From contig JAGCLZ010000010.1 of assembly GCA_017646685.1 (NCBI GenBank), forward strand, positions 1 to 40,403: 40,403 bases of DNA, given 5' to 3'. This DNA is from Bacteroidales bacterium. Lineage in GTDB: Bacteria > Bacteroidota > Bacteroidia > Bacteroidales > P3. A model generated the notes under the pieces. It was not told the DNA's origin. It did no database searches and worked only from the letters and a program-made list of their open reading frames with translations. The position numbers and the translations under genes are program-made. Positions 8,705-14,712 of this stretch are shown piece by piece (the first letter of the stretch is position 1; the number at the start of each line of letters is the position of its first letter).

Positions 8705-9358
8705 ATGAAGAAACTTGTAATATTCGACCTTGATGGTACATTGGTAAACACCCTTACCGACCTTACAGAATGCGTAAACTATGCCTTAAACCGATGCAAC
8801 TATCCCCAACATTCGTTTGATGAATACCGCTATTTTGTAGGCAACGGCATCAACAAACTTATAGAGCGTGCTTTGCCCGAAACCAACAGAGATGTGGAAA
8901 CCATTATGCATGTAAAGGAAATATTTGTGGAATACTACATGCAACACAAAACCGACAAGAGCTATGTATACCCCGGCATAAACGACTTGTTATCGGCATT
9001 GCAAGACAAATGCATCATGCTGGCAGTGGCTTCAAACAAGTACCACGAGGCTACATTGGAGATGATAGCACATTATTTTCCCAACATAAATTTTGTCAAG
9101 GTGCTTGGCCAACGCGATGGTGTGCCTACCAAACCTCACCCACAAATAGTAGAAGAGATATTGGAGGCAACGGGTATATGCAAAGAAGATGTGCTATATG
9201 TAGGCGATAGCGGTGTGGATATGACTACGGCTGCCAATGCAGGAGTGGATTCGGTAGGTGTAGATTGGGGATTGCGAACCGTGGAAGAACTGAAGGCCAA
9301 CAAGGCTACATATATTATAAGCAACCCCATCGAGATATTGGATATAATAGAACAATAA
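8705..9358 (+). CDS. HAD-family phosphatase, phosphoglycolate phosphatase-like
   Basis: 217 residues from ATG 8705. HAD motifs are all present: D8-x-D10 in FDLDGT, S110 in AVASNKYHE, K143 in PTKPHP, and acidic D168/D172 in YVGDSGVDM. An alpha-helical type C1 cap lies at about 15-90. The PTKPHP and VGDS segments place it among Gph-like phosphatases of 2-phosphoglycolate or other small phosphoesters; the substrate cannot be fixed. An upstream in-frame ATG at 8642 lies inside the tRNA and is not a plausible start. truA follows after 4 bases, so the two are cotranscribed. Confidence 0.92.
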   Translation: MKKLVIFDLDGTLVNTLTDLTECVNYALNRCNYPQHSFDEYRYFVGNGINKLIERALPETNRDVETIMHVKEIFVEYYMQHKTDKSYVYPGINDLLSALQDKCIMLAVASNKYHEATLEMIAHYFPNINFVKVLGQRDGVPTKPHPQIVEEILEATGICKEDVLYVGDSGVDMTTAANAGVDSVGVDWGLRTVEELKANKATYIISNPIEILDIIEQ

Positions 9359-9362
9359 GATT

Positions 9363-10109
9363 ATGCGATACTTTATACATTTGGCATATAACGGAACTAC
9401 ATACCATGGCTGGCAAATACAGCCCAACGCAAGCAGTGTGCAGGAAACATTGGAGAATGCTTTCTCGCTGTTGTTGGGCGAGGCTATAGGTATAGTAGGT
9501 TGTGGACGTACCGACACCGGAGTGCATGCCTCCGACTTTTATGCCCACTTCGAAACCGAGCAAGAACTATCGGACACAGAACTTACACAGCTAACATTTA
9601 AAGTCAACTCTTTCCTAAGCGAGGATATAAGAATATACCGCATATTTGTGGTAAACGACGATGTGCATGCACGCTTCAGTGCTACAGCTCGTACATACCA
9701 ATATCATGTATCGAATGTGAAACAGCCATTCGGCAAGGACTTTTGCCATAGAGTGTTCTACAAGCCCGATATAGAACTGATGAACCAAGCCGCCAATATC
9801 CTATTTGAATACACCGACTTTACATCCTTTTCCAAACTGCATACCCAAACGGCAACTAACAACTGTACCATACTTTATGCCCGGTGGGATATGGTAGGCG
9901 AAGAGTATGTGTTTACCATTTCGGCCAACCGCTTTTTGCGTAATATGGTACGAGCCATCACAGGTACGTTGCTCGAAGTAGGCCGTCGCAAACTATCGCT
10001 CGACGACTTCCGCAAAGTAATAGAAAGCAAAAACCGTTGTAACGCCGGCACTTCACTACCGGCCAAAGCGTTGTTCCTTACCAAAGTGGAATACGAAGGG
10101 GTATTGTAG
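9363..10109 (+). CDS. truA: tRNA pseudouridine(38-40) synthase TruA
   Basis: 248 residues, the usual length. TruA converts U38, U39 and U40 of the anticodon arm to pseudouridine. Visible motifs: LAYNGTTYHGWQIQPNASSVQ at the N-terminus, the catalytic loop GCGRTDTGVHA with Asp51, NDDVHARFSATARTYQYHV, and the C-terminal ANRFLRNMVRAITGTLLEVGRRK. All elements of a functional enzyme are present. It is coupled to the HAD gene upstream. Confidence 0.97.
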   Translation: MRYFIHLAYNGTTYHGWQIQPNASSVQETLENAFSLLLGEAIGIVGCGRTDTGVHASDFYAHFETEQELSDTELTQLTFKVNSFLSEDIRIYRIFVVNDDVHARFSATARTYQYHVSNVKQPFGKDFCHRVFYKPDIELMNQAANILFEYTDFTSFSKLHTQTATNNCTILYARWDMVGEEYVFTISANRFLRNMVRAITGTLLEVGRRKLSLDDFRKVIESKNRCNAGTSLPAKALFLTKVEYEGVL

Positions 10110-10134
10110 AAAAGGAGGAAAAATTGTTTAAGAG

Positions 10135-10153
10135 AGGTTTACTAAACCTTTTT
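10135..10153 (+). terminator. Short terminator after truA
   Basis: AGGTTT (10135-10140) and AAACCT (10144-10149) form a 6-bp stem with a 3-nt loop followed by five T bases. It overlaps the stop codon of the convergent DUF3791 gene (10142-10144). Confidence 0.5.
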
Positions 10154-10357
10154 GTATCCTAGTTCGATAAGCAATTCTTCAGCCAAATATTCATCGCTAA
10201 AGCAATGCATATCGGCTATACCATTGCTTATAAGCTCAAAGGTTGTGGAATCGTAAAACTTTCCCAATGCATCTTCGTACGAAATGCCGGCTTGCTCTGC
10301 AAATAATTTTACTATCCGAGCATATTTCATTTGCAATATCGTTTGGTTTGCTTGCAT
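10142..10357 (-). CDS. DUF3791 domain protein (second copy)
   Basis: 71 residues beginning MQANQTILQMKYARIVKLFA. The composition and the segments ARIVKLFAEQAGIS, ALGKFYDS and DMHCFSDEYLAEELLIELG match small DUF3791 proteins: three to four helices, no signal peptide, no catalytic motif. It starts 2 bases after the DUF3990 gene and is its downstream partner. DUF3791 genes often accompany DUF3990 genes in gut Bacteroidales and Firmicutes; the pairing suggests a cognate regulator or immunity-like partner, which is inference. Confidence 0.75.
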   Translation of the reverse strand: MQANQTILQMKYARIVKLFAEQAGISYEDALGKFYDSTTFELISNGIADMHCFSDEYLAEELLIELGYKKV

Positions 10358-10359
10358 AG

Positions 10360-10830
10360 TTATAGCTGTTTAGATGATTGAAAGTGTAGATATTTGTCTA
10401 ACACATATTGTGATGTTATACATATTTGCCTATTAGGTTTTGTATATTGCAATTGGTTAAGGGCTTGTTCGCGTGTATATATTCCCGAAAAATACAAATC
10501 TACGGTATTGAATACTTGGTCATCGGCAATGCCACCTTCAATAATGTCAAATGTTACATGTGGCAAGCCTTTTCTACATGCCATTACAAAGTCGAGCCAT
10601 TCACCATCATAAGAGTTGAAAACCTTGTATGTGCAATTTTCTCGTTCATCATCGAGTGAAAAGATATTTAACATTGCTTTAATTCCTCTTCTCAAGAAAC
10701 GTTCGCCATATTTTTCGGCTTGTATACGCAAGGGAGTAAGATAAAATCCTTTGCCAAAATCAAGTTTGGAACGAGAATGTAGTAAATCGGGATTTTGAAT
10801 TTCAATATTAGATGTATGGTAAAGTATCAT
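10360..10830 (-). CDS. DUF3990 domain protein, putative ADP-ribosyltransferase fold
   Basis: 156 residues, cytosolic. The N-terminus LYHTSNIEIQNPDL then SKLDFGKGFYLTP matches DUF3990, a family placed in the ADP-ribosyltransferase superfamily. Likely active-site positions are H5 (LYHTS), Y30 (GFYLT) and Q135 (NRQIC), which would make an H-Y-Q arrangement; this assignment is inferred from fold logic, not proven. It overlaps the upstream DUF3791 gene by ATGA (10827-10830) and is followed 2 bases later by a second DUF3791 gene, so all three are tightly coupled. A target-modifying toxin is the leading idea; a housekeeping ADP-ribosylation role is possible. Confidence 0.75.
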   Translation of the reverse strand: MILYHTSNIEIQNPDLLHSRSKLDFGKGFYLTPLRIQAEKYGERFLRRGIKAMLNIFSLDDERENCTYKVFNSYDGEWLDFVMACRKGLPHVTFDIIEGGIADDQVFNTVDLYFSGIYTREQALNQLQYTKPNRQICITSQYVLDKYLHFQSSKQL

Positions 10831-11042
10831 TGCAAAACTCCTTTCTCCTGCATAAATGATACAAGGTCCTCCACAATATATTCTTTGGAAAAAGTGTGAA
10901 GAACATCATAGCAAGGTACAATATATCCATCTATAATATCGGCATCTTGCATTTTGTGGTATATCTCTTTGGCACTCTTTCCAAGATATGTGGCTACATT
11001 GCCCACACAGAATATTGTGAAACTTAGAGTCTTGAAATCCAT
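10827..11042 (-). CDS. DUF3791 domain protein (first copy)
   Basis: 71 residues: MDFKTLSFTIFCVGNVATYL, then KEIYHKMQDADIIDGYIVPCYDVLHTFSKEYIVEDL. This is the typical DUF3791 pattern with the ending H-x-F-S-x-E-Y-x-x-E-D-L. It resembles the gene at 10142 (DMHCFSDEYLAEELL), so the DUF3990 gene is flanked by two diverged paralogues. It is the first gene of the trio and shares ATGA with the DUF3990 start. Function unknown. Confidence 0.75.
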   Translation of the reverse strand: MDFKTLSFTIFCVGNVATYLGKSAKEIYHKMQDADIIDGYIVPCYDVLHTFSKEYIVEDLVSFMQEKGVLQ

Positions 11043-11089
11043 ACTTTTTATCTTATTATTTCAACTATCAATAATAACAATTTGCATCT

Positions 11090-11124
11090 GCAAAGGTACA
11101 AATAAAAAACGAACTATCAGCAAA
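11090..11124 (-). promoter_or_regulatory. Probable promoter of the DUF3791-DUF3990 operon
   Basis: Minus strand: TACCTTTGC (11090-11098) fits the -7 consensus; TTTG at 11121-11124 is 22 nt upstream, slightly long. A second -7-like TATTTTTGC is at 11120-11128. The start codon is 48 bases downstream of the first. Confidence 0.5.
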
Positions 11125-11176
11125 AATATTTTCCTTTCATTATCTTTTATTGCAAAATCATATATATCAAAATAAC

Positions 11177-11240
11177 TTATCCCATATATGTTAGCAGCAT
11201 AACATATATGGGATAAAGTGTTATCATATATGGGTAATAT
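11177..11240. repeat. 22-nt-period array with CATATATGGG units and a 17-bp hairpin
   Basis: TTATCCCATATATGTTA (11177-11193) and its exact reverse complement (11200-11216) flank a 6-nt loop. The CATATATGGG motif recurs at 11225, 22 nt after 11203, and CCCATATATG is at 11181, again 22 nt earlier. No T run follows on either strand, so it is not a standard terminator, although it lies just after the stop of the minus-strand WG-repeat gene. Confidence 0.75.
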
Positions 11241-11244
11241 AATG

Positions 11245-12204
11245 TTAGTTTTGTTGTAAAACAAGTTCGGGGGATTGTCTGCTTCTATGATATTTTGCAT
11301 TCTTATCGATATAGAAGCCTCGGCCTTTCTTCTTTACATGTGCCAATCCATCTATAAATTCTTCTGCAAGGTCGTATTCCGGAGCTATAACCATTTCCCC
11401 CTCCATGTTGATATATCCCCATATCTCATCACCGAAATATTTTCCATTTTCATCTTGTATGGAAACCGGTGCTAAACCTTCGGAAAACCATCCCGTATCT
11501 CTGTATCTGAAAGGTATGACCACTTCTCCTTTTGTGTTGATAAAGCCATATACACGAATTCCCAAATCATTATTATAATATCCCACAGCGGCCATCCCAT
11601 CGTGAAACCAGCTGGAATATTCGTATATTGGCGGTATTACCATATTACCTTTGGTATCAACATATCCCCATCTATTACCAACAGATTCATTATAAACCAT
11701 AACTTGTGCTAAGCCATTGCTGAAGTAGCCAACAACGTGATTTTCTTTTCCTAATTCAAAAACACACTCTCCTTTTATGTTTATGCAGTAGTATGCACTT
11801 TTCTCTTTATTCCGCACAAAACACAATCCCTCATTAAACATTAATATACGATTACTACCTGGCCACTGAGGCTCAATAACTATTTCGCCTTTCATATTTA
11901 TAAAGCCATTCAATCCATTGACCATAATTTGAGCAAGACCATCATCGTTAAAACATCCAACCCATTCATAGTTTGCATCAAACATTTTCTCGCCTTGTTC
12001 GTTGATAAAAAAACTTTCGTTGTTTTTAGTTACCCATGATAGACCTTGCCGAAAGCCATAGGGGTTGTTGTTGTATTGTGCAGGAAGGACAATATTTCCC
12101 TTATGGTCTTTAAAACCATATTTGTGGTTGTCGCGATATGGACGCCATAAATCCGACAAGCGACGTTTGCTTTTATCTGTGGTGAAATCCCAGTAATTAC
12201 TCAT
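11245..12204 (-). CDS. WG-repeat (KWG) protein
   Basis: 319 residues made of about seven WG/KWG repeats, each roughly 35-45 residues with a core of the type G-[YF]-[IV]-[DN]-x-K-G-x-[MI]-V-I-P-x-x-Y followed by F..GLA.V. Examples are KYGFKDHKGNIVLPAQYNN, RWGYVDTKGNMVIPPIYEY, VYGFINTKGEVVIPFRY and IWGYINMEGEMVIAPEYDL. The repeats form beta-strand units thought to bind other proteins or surfaces. No signal peptide or membrane helix is seen, so it is probably cytosolic. Specific function unknown. It belongs to the AT-rich minus-strand cluster 10142-12948. Confidence 0.88.
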   Translation of the reverse strand: MSNYWDFTTDKSKRRLSDLWRPYRDNHKYGFKDHKGNIVLPAQYNNNPYGFRQGLSWVTKNNESFFINEQGEKMFDANYEWVGCFNDDGLAQIMVNGLNGFINMKGEIVIEPQWPGSNRILMFNEGLCFVRNKEKSAYYCINIKGECVFELGKENHVVGYFSNGLAQVMVYNESVGNRWGYVDTKGNMVIPPIYEYSSWFHDGMAAVGYYNNDLGIRVYGFINTKGEVVIPFRYRDTGWFSEGLAPVSIQDENGKYFGDEIWGYINMEGEMVIAPEYDLAEEFIDGLAHVKKKGRGFYIDKNAKYHRSRQSPELVLQQN

Positions 12205-12280
12205 GATTTTTAATTTATATTTTTTCGCATAACGGTATTATCTACAAAATATTATATAGCTATTCCTGTTAAACATTTGG

Positions 12281-12496
12281 CTAGATATCATAAAAGACAA
12301 ATATATGCAACAATGTTAGTGTAACAACGCTTACTAGCCATAGCAAGCAGATAAAAACGCCCTTTGTGATGGACATTTCTTTTTTTATAATAGCAGGAAC
12401 TATAAAGGTAAAACGGAAGAACATTACCGCTATCAACATGAAGTTTAGCACTCCGATTAGTATTATCATTCCTAACGCTCCGGCAGTTTCATTCAT
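12281..12496 (-). CDS. Small two-helix membrane protein, unknown
   Basis: 71 residues. Two hydrophobic helices (about 8-33, GMIILIGVLNFMLIAVMFFR, and 46-67, GVFICLLWLVSVVTLTLLHI) are separated by a short basic loop, IIKKEMSITK. No family recognised. It sits between the WG-repeat gene and another membrane protein on the same strand, 32 bases from the latter, and could be cotranscribed. Confidence 0.5.
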   Translation of the reverse strand: MNETAGALGMIILIGVLNFMLIAVMFFRFTFIVPAIIKKEMSITKGVFICLLWLVSVVTLTLLHIFVFYDI

Positions 12497-12528
12497 ATCA
12501 TAAATATTTAAAACAACCTCCCTGTACC

Positions 12529-12948
12529 TTATTCGATTTCTTTTTTACTAGGAGGTGCACCAAGTTTCTTTGCTATAAATATACCAAGTGCATAAACTAT
12601 TGCAATAGGAGAAAAAATAACAAAGACTTTAAAAAATTCTGCTCCACGTGAAAAATTCAGCAATGTTAAACAGACTAAAATTATAGGTGGACAGATGTAC
12701 ACCATATTTTTATTTGAAGCATCTTCATACACTACAAAGGCTATAAACGAAAGTAATACAGCAAACATGACAGGAACAATCATAAGAAAGAAAATAATCA
12801 AAGCTATATCGCCATCTGTATCAATCAACTCATCAAGAATACATACAATGTAACCAATCCATACCGTATGGCAAAGCATTAAGAAAGTCATAAGAATAGC
12901 GAAGAAAGAAAAGTTTCGTCGTTTTATTGTTTGGATTATCTTTTTCAT
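12529..12948 (-). CDS. Four-helix membrane protein, unknown
   Basis: 139 residues with four predicted membrane helices: about 14-38, 47-72, 81-99 and 104-125. The N-terminus is basic (MKKIIQTIKRR) and the C-terminal tail charged (KKLGAPPSKKEIE). No family recognised and no enzymatic motif. A short palindrome, CAAACGTTTG (12974-12983), lies 25 bases upstream of its start and recurs ahead of hcp. Confidence 0.6.
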   Translation of the reverse strand: MKKIIQTIKRRNFSFFAILMTFLMLCHTVWIGYIVCILDELIDTDGDIALIIFFLMIVPVMFAVLLSFIAFVVYEDASNKNMVYICPPIILVCLTLLNFSRGAEFFKVFVIFSPIAIVYALGIFIAKKLGAPPSKKEIE

Positions 12949-13035
12949 TGGTTTTTGCTCTTTAATTTATTATCAAACGTTTGCCCGTGGCTTTTATTGC
13001 CAATGTTCAACTATTTAACTAATTCCCTACCTTCT

Positions 13036-13167
13036 ATTTTGCAAGTGCTGTACTTGCCTGCCGTAACCATGCGGTTTACGACCCGTAAGTGCCATAGTTT
13101 TGACCCATAAGTATGGCACTTTTGATGCCTAAACCGCATGGTTTCGAAGTCCAAGTGTAGGGTGCAT
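13036..13167. repeat. 22-nt-period array of six dyad-symmetric units with flipped cores
   Basis: Unit starts are 13036, 13058, 13080, 13102, 13124 and 13146 (the last weak). Dyads: CAAGT/ACTTG around GCTGT (centre 13049); AACC/GGTT around ATGC (13070.5); AAGT/AGTT around GCCAT (13093); AAGT/ACTT around ATGGC (13115); AAACC/GGTTT around GCAT (13137.5). ATGC and GCAT are reverse complements, as are GCCAT and ATGGC: equal arms, inverted cores. Units 3 and 4 share the prefix GACCC. Confidence 0.85.
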
Positions 13168-13195
13168 ATAGTGTATACAATGGAAAGCAAAAGAC

Positions 13196-13236
13196 AAACA
13201 AAAAGGGCAAAAGTATAATGCATATACTTTTGCCCT
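13196..13236 (-). terminator. Rho-independent terminator after the DUF368 gene
   Basis: AGGGCAAAAGTAT (13204-13216) pairs perfectly with ATACTTTTGCCCT (13224-13236), a 13-bp stem with a 7-nt loop. Read on the minus strand it is followed by a T-rich tract (TTTTGTTTG). It closes the minus-strand unit ending at 13266. Confidence 0.88.
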
Positions 13237-13265
13237 TCATTTACTTATATCGTTGGGGTGATGCC

Positions 13266-14186
13266 TTATGCCTTGGCATCTTTGGTTTTCATCTTTTCGG
13301 ATATAAATTCTATTACAAATATTAGTGCAAAGCCGGCTATCATCAATGCAATGGCAATGCAAAACTGAGAGTCGCAAGCCTGCGGTAATATGTTTTCTTG
13401 TATAAGTTGCGTTTCGCCATCGGCATACACTATGGTGTCGATAGTGTTTTTCCAAGGCCATATCTTGTTTAGTGAACCCAGCATGAAACCGGTAAGAGCT
13501 GCTTTGGTTATCATCTCGAAGTTTTTGAATAGCCAATCCAAAACATGAGAGAATGATACTATACCTATAAGAGCACCAACCATAAATATGGCTATAACAT
13601 CTATTCTGAATTCTACCAACGACTCCAATATATAGGCATATTGTCCTAATAGTACCAAGATAAAACTTCCCGATATGCCGGGCAATATCATAGCACAAAT
13701 AGCTATGGCACCGCAAAGGAATATATACCAATAGGCTCCGTTTTGTCCCAGTGGGGCATTTTCGGGAGAGGTTATAAAGAACGATGCTATGGCAAACACT
13801 ATAAGTGTAAGTGCTGTTTTCCAATTCCATTTAACGGTCTTGCCTACAAATACCACCGAGGCTACTATAAGTCCGCAGAAGAACGACCATACAAGTACGG
13901 GGTGCGTTTCCAAAAGGTAGGTGATAAGTTTGGCTAGCGAAAGGAAGCTGGTGGCTATACCTGCCACAAGACATACAAGAAAGTTGCCATCAATGTTCTT
14001 CCAAAATTCGCGGAAATGTCCGGTAAAGAATAGTTTGATGTTTGTAAGGTTTATGCTTTTGATGGCGTGTATCAAGCGTTCGTATATTCCTGATATAAAT
14101 GCTATGGTGCCACCCGATACACCGGGAACCACGTCTGAGGCTCCCATGGCCACGCCTTTAAGAAATAGTAATATCCATTTTTTCAT
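13266..14186 (-). CDS. DUF368 membrane protein, PopT-like polyprenyl-phosphate transporter
   Basis: 306 residues from ATG 14186; a TTG at 14210 would add eight polar residues and is less likely. The protein is polytopic with about eight to nine helices and two inverted-repeat signatures typical of DUF368: GASDVVPGVSGGTIAFISGIYE near residues 14-35, and GAIAICAMILPGISGSFILVLLGQY near 155-180. DUF368 proteins (PopT) and DedA proteins have been reported to return undecaprenyl phosphate across the cytoplasmic membrane for reuse. Assigning this to the protein here is inference from family. The upstream neighbour is a NUDIX hydrolase 51 bases away. Confidence 0.9.
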   Translation of the reverse strand: MKKWILLFLKGVAMGASDVVPGVSGGTIAFISGIYERLIHAIKSINLTNIKLFFTGHFREFWKNIDGNFLVCLVAGIATSFLSLAKLITYLLETHPVLVWSFFCGLIVASVVFVGKTVKWNWKTALTLIVFAIASFFITSPENAPLGQNGAYWYIFLCGAIAICAMILPGISGSFILVLLGQYAYILESLVEFRIDVIAIFMVGALIGIVSFSHVLDWLFKNFEMITKAALTGFMLGSLNKIWPWKNTIDTIVYADGETQLIQENILPQACDSQFCIAIALMIAGFALIFVIEFISEKMKTKDAKA

Positions 14187-14237
14187 ATCATATATTTTAT
14201 TTATTATCAAAGTTTGTATTACGTCAATAGTCGTCTT

Positions 14238-14696
14238 TTATTTTGGTTGGGGTGTTAAGTTTCTGTTACATTCGGCTTTTGCCAATGCTTTTTCTATTAT
14301 CTCTTTGTGGTCGAAAGCCAAAGGTGGCAGCTCGCTTATTTTGTGCCAAGCTATTTCTGCGGCATCGTCGAGGGCTTTGATGTTGGTAGTTTTGTCGGCA
14401 AAGCCGTAGTAGGCTACGGTTATTGTCCTGCCCCGTGGGTCGCGGTCCACTTTGGAGAATGCTCCTACTTCCCATAGGCAGTCGGCTGTTATGTTGGTTT
14501 CTTCTTTCAGCTCTCTTATGGCACACTGCTCCAATGTTTCGTCCATATCCATAAATCCACCGGGTAGTGCCCAATGTCCTTTGTATGGTTCGTTGCCTCG
14601 GCGTATAAGTAGCACTTCGCTCATGTCCGGGCTGAATATGGCAATATCGGCTGTTACGGCCGGCCGTGGATATTCATATATGTATGTGCCTTTCAT
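14238..14696 (-). CDS. NUDIX hydrolase
   Basis: 152 residues. The Nudix box is complete: G47-x5-E53-x7-REL-x-EE (GGFMDMDETLEQCAIRELKEET), with the catalytic glutamates at 65 and 66. The N-terminal YEYPRPAVTADIAIF and LLIRRGNEPYKGHWALPGG are typical of ADP-ribose- or nucleoside-diphosphate-type NUDIX enzymes of Bacteroidetes. The substrate is not determinable; NADH, ADP-ribose or oxidised nucleotides are possible. It starts 16 bases downstream of the PorE-like gene stop on the same strand. Confidence 0.93.
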   Translation of the reverse strand: MKGTYIYEYPRPAVTADIAIFSPDMSEVLLIRRGNEPYKGHWALPGGFMDMDETLEQCAIRELKEETNITADCLWEVGAFSKVDRDPRGRTITVAYYGFADKTTNIKALDDAAEIAWHKISELPPLAFDHKEIIEKALAKAECNRNLTPQPK

Positions 14697-14712
14697 GATG
14701 TGTGTAGTTGTT

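Larger units (their letters stand above)
12949..13265. other. Gap holding a six-unit array and a terminator
   Basis: It contains the CAAACGTTTG site (12974), the dyad array 13036-13167 and the minus-strand terminator 13196-13236. A 70-codon frame on the minus strand crosses the array and is judged spurious. Confidence 0.7.

Noticed and set aside
13011..13223. 70-codon minus-strand frame in the 13-kb gap
   Set aside because: It runs through the dyad array and into the terminator hairpin, has no family resemblance, and is explained by the repeats.
10110..13265. Prophage or integrative element in the accessory-looking cluster
   Set aside because: No integrase, transposase, attachment repeats or phage structural genes were found, and the tRNA-Gln nearby is not duplicated.
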